Shown here: positions 8,286 to 17,964 of the stretch, one piece after another
How the letters are laid out: every line of letters starts with the position of its first letter
Position numbering within the stretch: position 1 is the stretch's first letter
Origin: Halovulum marinum
Lineage (GTDB): Bacteria > Pseudomonadota > Alphaproteobacteria > Rhodobacterales > Rhodobacteraceae
DNA length: 64,000 nucleotides
NCBI RefSeq assembly: GCF_009697225.1
Contig: NZ_WIND01000014.1
Span: 1 to 64,000 of the forward strand
Reading direction: 5' to 3'
Notes under the pieces: generated by a model
What the model was told of the DNA's origin: nothing
Seen by the model: only the letters and a program-made list of their open reading frames with translations
Databases searched by the model: none
Made by a program: the position numbers and the translations under genes

Positions 8286-9122
8286 TTAGTTGGACAGGTG
8301 GCCGACCATGCCCTCGACGTTGAGGCCGATGAACTGCTCGTAGCTGCCCCAGTCGGCGTATTCCGGCATGGTCACGGCGGCCTTGATCTGCTCGAGGTCG
8401 TCGCCGGCGTCCAGCCGCTCCTGCACGCGCTGGCGCAGCAGTTCCAGGTATTCGATCGTCGCCGTGGCGTCGGCGCGGGTGCCGGTTTTGGAGTGGCCGG
8501 GCAGCAGGGTCTCGAAGTCGAGCGCCTCGACCGCGCGGATCTGGCCGATGTAGCCGTCGATCGAAGCGGCGGGGATGGTCTGGTACGGCAGCCGCTCGGG
8601 GTTGACCACGTCGACCACGACGGCGACGTCGTCAGGGCGGATCACCGTGGCGATCAGATCGTCGCCGTGGCCGCCCTCGCCCAGGTAGTTCAGCTCGAAC
8701 GTCTTGCCGCCGAGGCTGAATTCGTGGGTGTCGGCAAAGGTGACGTCGGGCATCGCGGTGTCGACCTCGCCGGCCTCGACATGGGCGGTGGCGTTCTCGT
8801 GGGCGACCACCTCGGCGGTGTCCTCGAACACCTGGCCGCCGCTGGCGTGGTCGCCGTGGCTGTGGCTGAGGATCATGTAGCGCACCGGCTGGTCGGTGCG
8901 CTCGGCGATCTGCGCCTTGAGCCACTCGGCGGCGGCCTGGTTGATCGGATCGCCGACCACGACGCCCTCGTCGGTGATCGCGAACCAGCTGACGTGGAAA
9001 TTGTTGTCGAACCGGTAGACGTCGTCGGTCACCTGCGTGATCGACCGTGTCGCGTCGTCCTGGGCCGCGGCGGCGCCGCACAGCAGGACGAGCGCGGCGC
9101 AGCCGGGCATAATGCGTTTCAT
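8286..9122 (-). CDS. Secreted metallo-beta-lactamase-fold hydrolase
   Basis: 278 residues starting at 9122 behind GGGGGAAAA, with a signal peptide (MKRIMPGCAALVLLCGAAAAQ). The metal-binding motif HSHGDH lies at about residues 86-91, with further ligands likely in GEGGHGDDL and LLPGHSKTG. This arrangement belongs to periplasmic MBL-fold proteins of the SoxH/quinoprotein-relay type. Substrate unknown. It converges on dctM and lies 84 bases downstream of gpt on the same strand. Confidence 0.85.
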   Translation of the reverse strand: MKRIMPGCAALVLLCGAAAAQDDATRSITQVTDDVYRFDNNFHVSWFAITDEGVVVGDPINQAAAEWLKAQIAERTDQPVRYMILSHSHGDHASGGQVFEDTAEVVAHENATAHVEAGEVDTAMPDVTFADTHEFSLGGKTFELNYLGEGGHGDDLIATVIRPDDVAVVVDVVNPERLPYQTIPAASIDGYIGQIRAVEALDFETLLPGHSKTGTRADATATIEYLELLRQRVQERLDAGDDLEQIKAAVTMPEYADWGSYEQFIGLNVEGMVGHLSN

Positions 9123-9206
9123 GATTTTCCCCCAATGCGAATTGCGCCGCCAGTGTGCCATCGACCGGCGGCCAGGGAGTTCACGAACCGGTGAGGGGGA
9201 ACGGGA

Positions 9207-9713
9207 TCAGTCGTTGCCGCGGTACGGCTCGACGTATTGCAGCGCCATGTCCCAGGGAAAGAAGATCCAGGTGTCCTGGCTGACCTCGGTGATGAAGGTG
9301 TCGACCATCGGCCGGCCCTTGGGCTTGGCGTAGATGGTGGCGAAATGCGCTTTGGGATAAAGCTGGCGCACCAGTTCCAGCGTCCGGCCGCTGTCGACCA
9401 GGTCGTCGACGATCAGCACGCCCTCGCCGTCGCCCATCAGCGCGGCGTCGGGGCTTTTCAGCACCCGCGCCTCGGACTGGGTCTGGTGGTCGTAGGACTT
9501 CACGCTGATCGTGTCGACGGTGCGGATGTCCAGCTCGCGCGCGACGATCATCGCCGGCGCCATGCCGCCGCGGGTGATCGCCACCACCGCGCGCCATTCG
9601 CCGCCGGGGCCGGGGCCTTCCTTTTCCAGCCGCCAGGCCAGCGCGCGCGCGTCCCGGTGGATCTGGTCCCAGGAGATGTGGAACCCCTTCTCGTGCGGCA
9701 GCCGGTCGGTCAT
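9207..9713 (-). CDS. gpt: Xanthine-guanine phosphoribosyltransferase
   Basis: 168 residues. The PRPP-binding loop is [12 protein letters not shown] (about 100-111), the type I phosphoribosyltransferase signature. [19 protein letters not shown] near residue 45 and WIFFPWD near the C-terminus are typical of bacterial Gpt. It salvages xanthine and guanine to XMP and GMP in the cytoplasm. The ATG overlaps the fabI stop in an ATGA, so it is coupled to fabI. Confidence 0.93.
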   Translation of the reverse strand: MTDRLPHEKGFHISWDQIHRDARALAWRLEKEGPGPGGEWRAVVAITRGGMAPAMIVARELDIRTVDTISVKSYDHQTQSEARVLKSPDAALMGDGEGVLIVDDLVDSGRTLELVRQLYPKAHFATIYAKPKGRPMVDTFITEVSQDTWIFFPWDMALQYVEPYRGND

Positions 9714-10537
9714 TCGGCGGTCTTCCGGCCGGTGGCGACGTCGATGTCGGGCGCGTCCTCGGCCTTCATGCCGATGATGTTGTAGCCGGCATCGACGTGG
9801 TGCACCTCGCCGGTGACTCCCGAGGACAGGTCCGACAGCAGGTACAGCGCGGACTTGCCGACGTCGTGCTGGGTGACGTTGCGGCGCAGGGGCGCGTTCA
9901 GCTGGTTCCACTTCAGGATGTAGCGGAAGTCGCCGATCCCCGAGGCGGCCAGGGTGCGGATCGGCCCGGCCGACAGCGCGTTGACGCGGATGTTCCGCGG
10001 CCCGAGGTCCATCGCCATGTAGCGCACCGACACCTCGAGCGCGCCCTTGGCGACGCCCATGACGTTGTAATGCGGCAGCACCTTCTCGGCGCCATAGTAG
10101 GTCAGCGTCAGCATCGAGCCGCCGTCGTCCATCATCTTCTCGGCGCGCTGCGCGACCGCGGTGAAGGAGTAGACCGACACGTTCATGGTCAACTGGAAGT
10201 TGGCGAAGCTGGTATCGACATACCGGCCGCGCAACTCGTTCTTGTCCGAGAACGCGATGGCGTGGACCAGGAAGTCGATCTTGCCCCATTTCCGCGCCAC
10301 GGCGTCGAAGGCGGCGTCGATCGACCCCTCGTCGGTGACGTCGCAGGGGATCAGCATGTCGCTGCTGACCTGCTCGGCCAGCGGCTTGACCCGCTTGCCC
10401 ATCATCTCGCCCTGGTAGGTGAATGCAAGCTCGGCGCCCTGTGCGTGGCAGACCTGCGCGATCCCCCAGGCAATCGACTTGTCGTTCGCCAGCCCCATGA
10501 TCAGCCCGCGCTTTCCCTGCAACAGACCCTGTGTCAT
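9710..10537 (-). CDS. fabI: Enoyl-[acyl-carrier-protein] reductase (NADH)
   Basis: 275 residues, the FabI length. The N-terminus [20 protein letters not shown] is the FabI nucleotide-binding variant, SFAN and [14 protein letters not shown] follow, and the catalytic pair is in YNVMGVAK (Tyr-x6-Lys). It carries out the last reduction of each fatty-acid elongation cycle. It is divergent from pdxH across a 90-base gap that must hold both promoters. The downstream gpt is coupled by overlap. Confidence 0.95.
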   Translation of the reverse strand: MTQGLLQGKRGLIMGLANDKSIAWGIAQVCHAQGAELAFTYQGEMMGKRVKPLAEQVSSDMLIPCDVTDEGSIDAAFDAVARKWGKIDFLVHAIAFSDKNELRGRYVDTSFANFQLTMNVSVYSFTAVAQRAEKMMDDGGSMLTLTYYGAEKVLPHYNVMGVAKGALEVSVRYMAMDLGPRNIRVNALSAGPIRTLAASGIGDFRYILKWNQLNAPLRRNVTQHDVGKSALYLLSDLSSGVTGEVHHVDAGYNIIGMKAEDAPDIDVATGRKTAE

Positions 10538-10627
10538 GTGACCCCCTTAAGCCCGCAATACGTTTGCGAAGGGTCTATGGGAATATTATCAAGGCCGCAA
10601 GGCGCGTTGCGCGCGGAGGGGGGCGAG

Positions 10628-11230
10628 ATGGCTGACGACAGGCAGGGGATTTTCGCCGCCGAGGATCCGTTCGCGCTGCTCCGGAACTGGCTGGAAGAAG
10701 CCGGGCGCAGCGAGCCGAACGATCCCGTCGCGATGGCGCTGGCGACGGTCGACGCGACCGGCCTGCCGAACGTGCGCACCGTGCTGCTGAAGGGCATCGC
10801 CGACGGCGGTCTGACGTTCTACACCAATTACCAGAGCCGCAAGGCCGGGGAACTGGACAATTCCGGCAAGGCGGCGGTGCTGTTCCACTGGAAGAGCCTG
10901 CGCCGGCAGGTGCGCGCGCGCGGCACCGTCAGCCGCCAGGACCCGGCGGCATCGGACGCCTATTTCGCCAGCCGCGATCTGGGCAGCCGGCTGGGCGCCT
11001 GGGCGTCGCAGCAGTCCCGGCCGCTGCAGGATCGGGCCACCCTGGAGGCCCGCGTTGCGGAAATGGCGGCTCGTTTCGGCGAAAACCCGCCACGTCCGCC
11101 GCATTGGGGCGGCTACGTCCTTCGGCCCGATTGCCTGGAATTCTGGGCTGACGGCGCCAACAGGCTGCATGACCGCTTCGAATGGGTGCGCGACGGCGAC
11201 AGCTGGCGCGTTACGCGGCTGAATCCCTGA
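10628..11230 (+). CDS. pdxH: Pyridoxamine 5'-phosphate oxidase
   Basis: 200 residues, standard for PdxH. It shows [22 protein letters not shown] and the FMN/substrate motif [29 protein letters not shown] follows, and the C-terminal signature reads [12 protein letters not shown] to WRVTRLNP. It makes pyridoxal 5'-phosphate from PNP or PMP. The start at 10628 follows GGGGCGAG; an upstream in-frame ATG at 10577 would add 17 residues not typical of the family. Confidence 0.95.
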   Translation: MADDRQGIFAAEDPFALLRNWLEEAGRSEPNDPVAMALATVDATGLPNVRTVLLKGIADGGLTFYTNYQSRKAGELDNSGKAAVLFHWKSLRRQVRARGTVSRQDPAASDAYFASRDLGSRLGAWASQQSRPLQDRATLEARVAEMAARFGENPPRPPHWGGYVLRPDCLEFWADGANRLHDRFEWVRDGDSWRVTRLNP

Positions 11231-11670
11231 TTTGGCCGGCGAATCGTCGCCGACGATTCGGGCGCTGCGTTTTTGCAGCGGCCGGAATGCCGGTGCCCCG
11301 TGCGCGCAGCGACAGCGCCGGTCCGCCAGCGGAAGGGCGTCGCGTCATCTGTTACAATTTTGCAGCAAACTGTGTCCTGAAGCTGCGACACATTAACGCC
11401 ATTCAACCTGAAGTGGAAAAATGTGGCTTCTCAGGCGCGATTTGCTTTGTCGGCACGTCGCCCCCTTCCAATCCATGGTATGAAATGAATGTGTTAACGT
11501 AGAGCGGGTTACGGAAAGGTGTTCGCTCTTGTTTGGGGGTGTTGGCCGCTTGTTGGCCGCATTTGTCTGGTGGTGCTTCGGGGGGTCGGTTCGCGCATGG
11601 GTTTTCGGGCTCGTAACGGGAACAGGCACTGCCTAGTGATCAATACCGTGAACGGGATCAGGGCTGGTAA
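11231..11670. other. 440-bp intergenic region: hairpins after pdxH and AT-richer leader of the cold-shock gene
   Basis: Two inverted repeats follow pdxH directly: CGAATCGTCG/CGACGATTCG (11240-11249 and 11251-11260), then CGCTGC/GCAGCG (11263-11268 and 11275-11280) around a T-rich loop. They may end pdxH transcription. From about 11340 the base composition falls well below the surrounding level. About 190 bases before 11671 carry no gene and could be the long 5' leader common for cold-shock mRNAs. No convincing coding region is seen. Confidence 0.5.
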
Positions 11671-12180
11671 ATGATAAAGGGTCACGTGAAGTGGTTCGAC
11701 TCCACCAAGGGCTACGGATTCGTCGTCGTCGACGACAATCTCGGTGACGTGCTTCTGCACGCCAACGTCCTGCGCAACTTCGGCCGGAGTTCCGTCGCCG
11801 AGGGCGTCGAGATCACCATGGACGTGCAGGGGACCGACAAGGGCCGGCAGGCCACCGAGATCCACTGCATCGAAGCCGCGCCCGACGTCGAGGAAATCGG
11901 CGTTGTCGCGCAGGACGAGGCGCCGACCGACGCGCCGTTCCTGGCCGCACGGGTGAAGTGGTTCGACAAGGCCAAGGGCTTCGGCTTCGTCAACGCGTTC
12001 GGCGATCCCGACGACATCTTCGTGCACATGGAGATCCTGCGGCTCTACGGGCTGTCCGATCTTCAGCCGGGCGAGGCGGTGTGCGTGCGGCACAAGCAGG
12101 GTCCGCGCGGCAAGACCGCGGTCGAGGTCCGCTCGTGGGATCACGCGACGCTGGTCATGCGCGCCTCGCGGCAGCGATGA
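11671..12180 (+). CDS. Cold-shock protein with two tandem cold-shock domains
   Basis: 169 residues holding two S1-like cold-shock domains, at about 3-65 and 91-155, joined by an acidic linker (PDVEEIGVVAQDEAPTDAP). Each has the RNP1 motif (KGYGFVVV; KGFGFV) and RNP2 motif (VLLHANVL; IFVHMEIL). Single-domain CspA proteins are about 70 residues, so this is the double form found in many alphaproteobacteria. It likely binds single-stranded RNA or DNA as a chaperone. The long low-GC leader fits post-transcriptional control. The stop overlaps the next start. Confidence 0.92.
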   Translation: MIKGHVKWFDSTKGYGFVVVDDNLGDVLLHANVLRNFGRSSVAEGVEITMDVQGTDKGRQATEIHCIEAAPDVEEIGVVAQDEAPTDAPFLAARVKWFDKAKGFGFVNAFGDPDDIFVHMEILRLYGLSDLQPGEAVCVRHKQGPRGKTAVEVRSWDHATLVMRASRQR

Positions 12181-12665
12181 GAACCGCCGCTGGCATCGCG
12201 CTGATCGCCGCAACGCTGGCCTGGAGTCCGCTGCAGGCGCAGGAGGCGTGCGCACCGGATCGTCTGGACGTGCGTGCGAACGGCGCCAGCGCCCGGTTCG
12301 CCGTGGAAGTCGCCGACGACGCCGAGGAACGTGCGCAGGGGCTGATGAACCGGCCCGAGATGCCGCGCTTCGCCGGCATGCTGTTCGTCTACGAGGCGCC
12401 CGGACCGGTGGCGTTCTGGATGAAGAACACGATGATCCCGCTGGACATGCTGTTCGCCGACGAGACCGGCACCGTGCGCCGCATCCATCGCAACGCCGAA
12501 CCCTATTCCACCGACAGCATCCCCGGCGGCGACGACATCCGCTTCGTGCTGGAGATCAACGGCGGCATGAGCGATCTGCTGGGGCTGACCGAAGGCGCGC
12601 AGCTGCGCCACCCGGCAATCCCCGACGAGACCGCCGCCTGGCCCTGCGGCGACGGGGCAAGTTAA
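12177..12665 (+). CDS. Secreted DUF192 family protein
   Basis: 162 residues with a signal peptide (MRTAAGIALIAATLAWSPLQAQ). The DUF192 core is clear: FAVEVADDAEERAQGLMNR, MLFVYEAPGPVAFWMKNTMIPLDMLF and FVLEINGG. Function of the family is unknown; it is widespread in bacteria and archaea. The ATG overlaps the cold-shock gene stop (ATGA), making a two-gene operon. Confidence 0.9.
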   Translation: MRTAAGIALIAATLAWSPLQAQEACAPDRLDVRANGASARFAVEVADDAEERAQGLMNRPEMPRFAGMLFVYEAPGPVAFWMKNTMIPLDMLFADETGTVRRIHRNAEPYSTDSIPGGDDIRFVLEINGGMSDLLGLTEGAQLRHPAIPDETAAWPCGDGAS

Positions 12666-12706
12666 ACCTTTTCACCCGTGGCGGACTCGGCTATTGCGGC
12701 AGCGGT

Positions 12707-12783
12707 CGGGGCGTGGCGCAGTCTGGTAGCGCACCTGTTTTGGGTACAGGGGGTCGTGAGTTCGAATCTCGCCGCCCCGACCA
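12707..12783 (+). tRNA. tRNA-Pro (anticodon TGG)
   Basis: 77 nt including an encoded CCA. The acceptor stem CGGGGCG pairs with CGCCCCG. The anticodon stem CCTGT/ACAGG holds the loop TTTGGGT, giving TGG. The T-arm contains GTTCGAATC. All four arms fold as a standard tRNA. Confidence 0.97.
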
Positions 12784-12853
12784 GATCCCCGGGCGGCCAT
12801 TCTCTCCGCACCACCCTTGTCCTTCCGCGCCACCCTTGCCGGACTACCCCCGA

Positions 12854-12914
12854 CGGATCATCCCGGCGGATCATCCCCGACGGGCCATATCTGCCGGACC
12901 GTATCTGCCGGACC
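12854..12914. repeat. Two short tandem direct-repeat pairs after tRNA-Pro
   Basis: CGGATCATCCC occurs at 12854 and 12867 (period 13). TATCTGCCGGACC occurs at 12888 and 12902 (period 14). They lie in the non-coding gap between the tRNA and the SDR gene. No attachment-site duplicate of the tRNA 3' end was seen nearby. Confidence 0.6.
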
Positions 12915-13019
12915 CTCGCGCGGAAGGGCCCGCGCCGGCGGCAGGGTCCGCCGGCACGCGGGGGCTTCACCCGCCCGCCGTCAAGCGCCTATGATCGCCC
13001 GACACGGGGAGGATGGCAG

Positions 13020-13055
13020 ATGACTCGCGACGATACCGCCGGGACCGGGGCATGA
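13020..13055 (+). other. Possible 11-residue leader ORF coupled to the SDR start
   Basis: ATG at 13020 lies 7 bases after a perfect GGGGAGG and encodes MTRDDTAGTGA. Its TGA overlaps the ATG at 13052 as ATGA. The ribosome site is better placed for this mini-ORF than for either in-frame SDR ATG (13013 or 13052), so it may couple translation of the SDR. Confidence 0.3.
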
Positions 13056-13825
13056 GCGACACGCCGAACGCGGACACGCGCGCGCTGGTGATCGGCGGCA
13101 CGCAGGGGCTGGGGCTGGCCATTGCCGAGCGGCTCAGGGCCGAGGGCTGTTCCCATCTGGTGCTGGCCGGGCGCGACCCGGACCGGGGCGCGGCGGCGGC
13201 GCGGGCGCTGGGGGCAGAGTTCATGGCCGCCGATCTGGTCGACACCGCCGGCATCGTCGCGCTGGTCGACCGCGCGGCGCACAGCATGGGCCGCATCGAC
13301 GCGCTGGTGAACGCCGCGGCATCGACCGACCGCGGCTCGATCCTCGACACCACGCCCGAGGCCTGGGACCGGATGATGACGGTCAACGCCCGCTCGCCGT
13401 TCTTCGCGATCCAGCGCGTGGCGCAGCTTGCGCGCGAGGGCGGCCACGGCGCGTCGATCGTCAACATCCTGTCGATGTCGGCGCATTGCGGGCAGCCGTT
13501 CCTGGCGCCGTATTCGGCGTCGAAGGCGGCGCTGTCGAACATCACCCGCAATGCCGCGAACGCGCTGCGCGGCGACCGCATCCGGGTCAACGGCATCAAC
13601 TGCGGCTGGATGGACACCCCCGGCGAGGACGCGATCCAGCGCAAGTACCACGGCGGCGGCGACGACTGGCTGGCGAAGGCCGAGGCGAAGCAGCCGTTCG
13701 GCATGCTGGTCAAGCCGGCGCAGGTGGCGCGGCTGGCGGCGTTCATGCTGTCGCCGGTGTCGGGGGTGATGACCGGCGCGCTGGTCGATTTCGACCAGAA
13801 CGTTGCCGGCGCCTATCAGCAGTAG
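13052..13825 (+). CDS. Short-chain dehydrogenase/reductase
   Basis: 257 residues, classical SDR length. The nucleotide loop is VIGGTQGLGLAIAE, NAAAS replaces the usual NNAG, and the catalytic Tyr-x3-Lys is in PYSASKAAL. The region after it (INCGWMDTPGEDAIQRKYHGG) suggests a substrate pocket like glucose/sugar dehydrogenase-type SDRs, but the substrate is unknown. The start at 13052 may be used by coupling to a mini-ORF; an ATG at 13013 would add 13 residues. It is followed closely by a small membrane protein gene. Confidence 0.88.
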   Translation: MSDTPNADTRALVIGGTQGLGLAIAERLRAEGCSHLVLAGRDPDRGAAAARALGAEFMAADLVDTAGIVALVDRAAHSMGRIDALVNAAASTDRGSILDTTPEAWDRMMTVNARSPFFAIQRVAQLAREGGHGASIVNILSMSAHCGQPFLAPYSASKAALSNITRNAANALRGDRIRVNGINCGWMDTPGEDAIQRKYHGGGDDWLAKAEAKQPFGMLVKPAQVARLAAFMLSPVSGVMTGALVDFDQNVAGAYQQ

Positions 13826-13870
13826 TTCCAGCCAATTCGGGCCGCCGCGCGCCCGCACCGGAGGCCCCGC

Positions 13871-14077
13871 ATGAAGTTCTTCGACCTGCAGCATCCCTGG
13901 TTCCGGCCGGTGTGGCGGCGCCTGCTGGTGACCGCGGTGGCGGTGGTCTGGACCGGGGTGGAACTGGCCGGCGGGGCGTTTTTCTGGGCGACGCTGTTCG
14001 GGGCGCTGTCGGTTTACTGCATCCACCAGTTCTTCATCGCCTTCGACCCGCCCGAAGACGAGGCGGCGGGCGAGTGA
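13871..14077 (+). CDS. Small membrane protein, unknown function
   Basis: 68 residues with CGGAGG seven bases before the ATG. The chain starts with HPWFRPVWRR and then has one or two hydrophobic segments (LLVTAVAVVWTGVELAGGAFFWATLF and ALSVYCIHQFF) and an acidic tail (PPEDEAAGE). The positive N-terminus suggests a cytoplasmic N-end. The family is not recognised with certainty. Base use and spacing look like a real gene following the SDR. Confidence 0.75.
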   Translation: MKFFDLQHPWFRPVWRRLLVTAVAVVWTGVELAGGAFFWATLFGALSVYCIHQFFIAFDPPEDEAAGE

Positions 14078-14087
14078 CCGGTGGCGC

Positions 14088-15530
14088 TCAGCCCATGCCG
14101 ACGTAGACCGACTTGAGCTGGCTGTAGTGCTCGATCGCGGCGCGGCCGTTCTCGCGCCCGAAGCCGGACTGCTTCATGCCGCCGAACGGCATCTCGACCG
14201 GGGTCAGGTTGTAGGCGTTGATCCAGCAGGTGCCGGCCTGCAGCCGGGCGACGACGCGGTGCGCGCGGGCCAGATCGCGCGTGAACACGCCCGCCGCCAG
14301 CCCGAATTCGGTGGCGTTGGCGCGGGCGACGGCCTCGTCCTCGGTGGCGAAGTCGAGCACCGCCATCACCGGGCCGAAGACCTCTTCGCGCGCCAGGGTC
14401 ATGGTATCGGTAACGCCCGCGAACACCACCGGCGAGATCCAGGCGTCGCCGTCGGGCAGGGCCAGCGGCGGGGTCACGCGGGTCGCGCCCTCGTCGCCCG
14501 CGAGTCGGACGTGGCGCGCGACCTTCTCGCGGTGCGCGGCGCTGACCAGCGGGCCGATCTCGGTCGCTTCGTCCAGCGGATCGCCGATGCGCAGGCGGGC
14601 GGTGCGCTGCGCCAGCCGGTCGAGGAACGCTTGCCGGATGCCGCGCTGCACGAACACCCGGGTGCCGTTCGAGCAGATCTGGCCGGTGGAGTAGAAGTTG
14701 CCCCACAGCGCCGCCTCGACCGCCGACTCGAGATCGGCATCGTCGAACACCAGGATCGGCGACTTGCCGCCCAGTTCCATCGTCACATGCCGCAGCCCCC
14801 CGGCGGCGGCGCCGGCCACCTTGCGCCCGGTCGGCACCGAGCCGGTCAGCGAGACCTTGGCGATGTCCGGGTGCGCGGCCAGCGCGGCGCCGGTCTCGCC
14901 CATGCCCTGCACCACGTTGAACAGGCCCGGCGGCGCGCCCGCCTCGATCAGGATCCCGGCCAGCGACAGCGCGCTGAGCGGCGTCACCTCGGACGGCTTG
15001 AAGATCATCGCGTTGCCGCAGGCCAGCGCCGGGGCGGCCTTCCAGCTGGCGATCTGGATCGGGTAGTTCCACGCGCCGATGCCCAGGCAGACGCCCAGCG
15101 GCTCGCGCCGGGTATAGGCCCAGTCCCGGCCCAGCGGGATATGCTCGCCGGTCAGCGTGGCGGCCAGGCCGCCGAAATATTCCAGGCAGTCGGCGCCGCT
15201 GGCGGCGTCGGCGACCAGCGTTTCCGAGATCGGCTTGCCGGTGTCCAGCGTCTCCAGCTCGGACAGGGCGCGGTTGCGCGTGCGCATGATGTCGGCCGCC
15301 CGGCGCAGCACCCGGCCGCGCTGCGCCGGAGGCAGTCCGGCCCACTCCGCCTGCGCCGAACGTGCCGAGCCCAGCGCCGAGTCGATCACCGCCGCGGTCG
15401 CGGCGTGCAGCCGGGCGATCACCTCGCCGGTCGCGGGGTAGCGCGACTCGAACGCGGTGCCGGCGGTGTCCTCCAGCGGACGGCCGTCGACGAAATGCGA
15501 GGCGGCGGGCTGGCAGCGGGGATCGGTCAT
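14088..15530 (-). CDS. betB: Betaine aldehyde dehydrogenase
   Basis: 480 residues. The ALDH catalytic pair is Glu252 (MELGGKSP) and Cys286 in [12 protein letters not shown], a motif characteristic of proteobacterial Bet[25 protein letters not shown] and [15 protein letters not shown] are also typical. It oxidises betaine aldehyde to glycine betaine using NAD(P). It stands alone here without betA or betI. The start at 15530 follows AAGGAG. Convergent with the small membrane protein gene. Confidence 0.88.
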   Translation of the reverse strand: MTDPRCQPAASHFVDGRPLEDTAGTAFESRYPATGEVIARLHAATAAVIDSALGSARSAQAEWAGLPPAQRGRVLRRAADIMRTRNRALSELETLDTGKPISETLVADAASGADCLEYFGGLAATLTGEHIPLGRDWAYTRREPLGVCLGIGAWNYPIQIASWKAAPALACGNAMIFKPSEVTPLSALSLAGILIEAGAPPGLFNVVQGMGETGAALAAHPDIAKVSLTGSVPTGRKVAGAAAGGLRHVTMELGGKSPILVFDDADLESAVEAALWGNFYSTGQICSNGTRVFVQRGIRQAFLDRLAQRTARLRIGDPLDEATEIGPLVSAAHREKVARHVRLAGDEGATRVTPPLALPDGDAWISPVVFAGVTDTMTLAREEVFGPVMAVLDFATEDEAVARANATEFGLAAGVFTRDLARAHRVVARLQAGTCWINAYNLTPVEMPFGGMKQSGFGRENGRAAIEHYSQLKSVYVGMG

Positions 15531-15607
15531 CTTCGGCTCCTTGCGCGGCTGCGGCATGCCCTTCATGGGCCGCGGCGGCGGTCCGGGCAAGCGCGATCGG
15601 CGGCCGC

Positions 15608-16066
15608 TCAGCTGCCCTTGAGCAGATCGCCCACCACCGGCTGGCGGCGCGGCTTGCGGGCGAGGCCGCGCAGCAGCTCGGCCAGTTCCGGCTCGTCGAC
15701 GCGCTTGGCGGCGCTGGCGGGGCTGAACCAGCGGCGCGTGCGCTGGCGCCGCTCCTTCCAGTCGCGCCGCAGCTTCTCGATCATCATTGGGTAGACGTGG
15801 ACCCGGCACGGCAGCCGCTCGCCGTTGTCGAGGATCTTGTCGTAGTGGTAGACGCCGATGCTTTCGGTCGCGATGTAGCCGATGGCGCCGGCTTCCTCCA
15901 GCGCCTCGATCTCGGCCGCGGCCCAGGGCTCGGTGCCCTCCATCATCCAGCCCTTCGGCACCACCCAGCGCCCGGTATCGCGCGAGGTGACCATCAGCAC
16001 CCGAAGCCGTCCCTTCTTGTCCCGCCCGATCGGCAGGGCGGCGATCTGCTTGCCCAGTTTCGTCAT
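15608..16066 (-). CDS. Nudix hydrolase
   Basis: 152 residues. The Nudix helix region is [27 protein letters not shown] at about residues 37-63. The EEAG core is kept, but the Arg of the strict REUxEE box is replaced ([10 protein letters not shown]). This resembles the diphosphoinositol-polyphosphate-type Nudix proteins common in alphaproteobacteria, which start PKGW. It hydrolyses a nucleoside-diphosphate-linked compound; substrate unknown. It lies between betB and the Na/Pi transporter gene on the same strand. Confidence 0.87.
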   Translation of the reverse strand: MTKLGKQIAALPIGRDKKGRLRVLMVTSRDTGRWVVPKGWMMEGTEPWAAAEIEALEEAGAIGYIATESIGVYHYDKILDNGERLPCRVHVYPMMIEKLRRDWKERRQRTRRWFSPASAAKRVDEPELAELLRGLARKPRRQPVVGDLLKGS

Positions 16067-16110
16067 TTTCTCTGCTTTTGCGATGGTTCGCTCAATCCTG
16101 TCTTGTCTGT

Positions 16111-17766
16111 TCAGCTATGTCGCGTCGGCGCCGCGACCAGTCGGCTAGACAACAGCGCGCCGGCCTCCTTGGCAATGGGGTACGCGACAAGAGAAAACGC
16201 GGTGTTGATCTGTTTCAACGCCCGCACCGTCTCCTGGTGGATGTTCGTGGTCTCGATGCTCTCCGGCGTGCCCTTGCGCAGGCGCTCCAGGTGCCGCACC
16301 TGCAGCTGTTGCTCGGTCTGCCGGGTGCGGTCCTTTTCCTCGACCAGCTGCCGCGCCGACTCGCTGTCGCCGGTCATCAGCACGTTCAGCGCCAGCTGCG
16401 AGTTCGACAGTACCCGGTCGTGGAAATCGGACAGGTCGCGCCATCCGGTCTCGGAAAAGCTCAGCCCTTCGGCGCGCATCCGGCGCGCCATGACCAGCAG
16501 GTTTCCCGCCACCTGGTCGCCGGCGTCCTCCAGGTTGTTGGCGATCGTCGCCAGGTCGACCGCCCGGCGGGACTGTTCCGGCGTCAGCCGGCCTTCCTGC
16601 AGGCGGGCGACGTAGAGCTTGATCTCGAAGTGCATGCTGTCGACGTCGCGCTCGGTGGCGGCGATCCGCTCGGCGGTGGCGTCGTCCCAGGTGCGGAGCA
16701 GGCCCAGCGCCGGGGCCAGCATCTGCTGCACCGCCTCGCCCATGCGCAGCACTTCGCGGGCGGTGCAGGCCAGCGCCCGTTCGGGGGCTGTCAGCGCGCG
16801 GTCGTCGAGCGCGCTGATCCGCGGCCTGTGCGCGGCACCGGCGTCCGGCAGCACCGCGCCGACGGCCCGCAGCACCGGGCCGACCAGCGGCAGCCCGGCC
16901 AGCGCCACCGCCAGGTTGAACGCCAGGTGCAGGTTGAGCACCTGGCGCGCGGCCGATGCGCCCAGCGCGGCGGCGGCGTCGGGCCAGATCGCGAGCGCGC
17001 CGAGCGCCAGCATCGCGCCGCCGCCGCGCAGCATCAGGTTGCCGACGGCGACACGGCGCGCCGGGGCCGGCGCCGACAGCGTCAGCAGCACCGGGATGGC
17101 GGCGCCGCCCAGGTTGGCGCCCAGCACCAGCGCCGCCGCCGCCGGCACCGGCAGCAGCCCCTCGGCCACGAAGGTCACGAACGCCAGCACCGCCGCGACG
17201 CTGGAATGCAGCGCCAGCGCCAGCACCGCGCCGATGGCGAAGGCGCTGAGCGGATCGGTCGCCAGGTAGTCCATCACCAGCGCCACGATCTGGCTGTCGC
17301 GCAGCGGCGCGGTCGCGGCGCGGATCATGTCCAGCGACAGCAGCACCAGCCCGAGGCCGGTCAGGATCCGGCCGACCTGGCGCAGCACCCGGCGCCGGGC
17401 CCGCAGGAACAGCGTCACCCCGGCCAGCAGCAGCACCGGGATCGCGGCGCCGAGCGGCAGCAGCAGGATCTGCGTGACCAGCGCCGAGCCGAGGTCGGCG
17501 CCCAGCAGCATCACCAGCGCCGCGGCCGCGGACAGCGATCCGGCGGCGACGAACGAGGCCGTCAGCATCGCCACCGCGGTCGAGCTTTGCAGCAGCATCG
17601 CCGCCGCGGTGCCGGCCAGCAACGCGGTCGCCGGCCGTCCGGAGGCGCGGCGCAGCCCGGCGCGCAGCCGGTTCAGGAACGCGCGTTCGGCGCCGGTCCG
17701 GATCAGCCGGACCGCCCAGAGCAGCAGTGCCACCGCGCCGGCAAGGTTCAGCGCGAACAGGATCAT
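16111..17766 (-). CDS. Na+/phosphate cotransporter family protein with PhoU-like C-terminus
   Basis: 551 residues. The N-terminal 320 residues carry hydrophobic helices in two inverted halves with the family's paired motifs LLQSSTAVAML (about 58-68) and LALHSSVAAVLAF. After about residue 330 comes an all-helical PhoU-like region (ERDVDSMHFEIKLYVARLQEG, ANNLEDAGDQVAGNL). This is the NptA/YjbB-type arrangement, an inner-membrane sodium-linked phosphate exporter or importer. The start ATG is at 17766. Confidence 0.9.
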   Translation of the reverse strand: MILFALNLAGAVALLLWAVRLIRTGAERAFLNRLRAGLRRASGRPATALLAGTAAAMLLQSSTAVAMLTASFVAAGSLSAAAALVMLLGADLGSALVTQILLLPLGAAIPVLLLAGVTLFLRARRRVLRQVGRILTGLGLVLLSLDMIRAATAPLRDSQIVALVMDYLATDPLSAFAIGAVLALALHSSVAAVLAFVTFVAEGLLPVPAAAALVLGANLGGAAIPVLLTLSAPAPARRVAVGNLMLRGGGAMLALGALAIWPDAAAALGASAARQVLNLHLAFNLAVALAGLPLVGPVLRAVGAVLPDAGAAHRPRISALDDRALTAPERALACTAREVLRMGEAVQQMLAPALGLLRTWDDATAERIAATERDVDSMHFEIKLYVARLQEGRLTPEQSRRAVDLATIANNLEDAGDQVAGNLLVMARRMRAEGLSFSETGWRDLSDFHDRVLSNSQLALNVLMTGDSESARQLVEEKDRTRQTEQQLQVRHLERLRKGTPESIETTNIHQETVRALKQINTAFSLVAYPIAKEAGALLSSRLVAAPTRHS

Positions 17767-17964
17767 GGTCGCGGTGTCCGGCCGTGCGCCGGCGTCCGGC
17801 GCGCCGCGCCGCGGGCAGGGAGACTCGCGATGTCATGGCTTCGCACGGTCACGATCCACGGCCTTTCGCTCAAATTTCGCTGGACGCACAACTGCCCGGA
17901 ACGGACGAACATGAACCGGCCGCGCCGATCCGGTCGGTATTCCAGCACAACACCATCGCCATGT

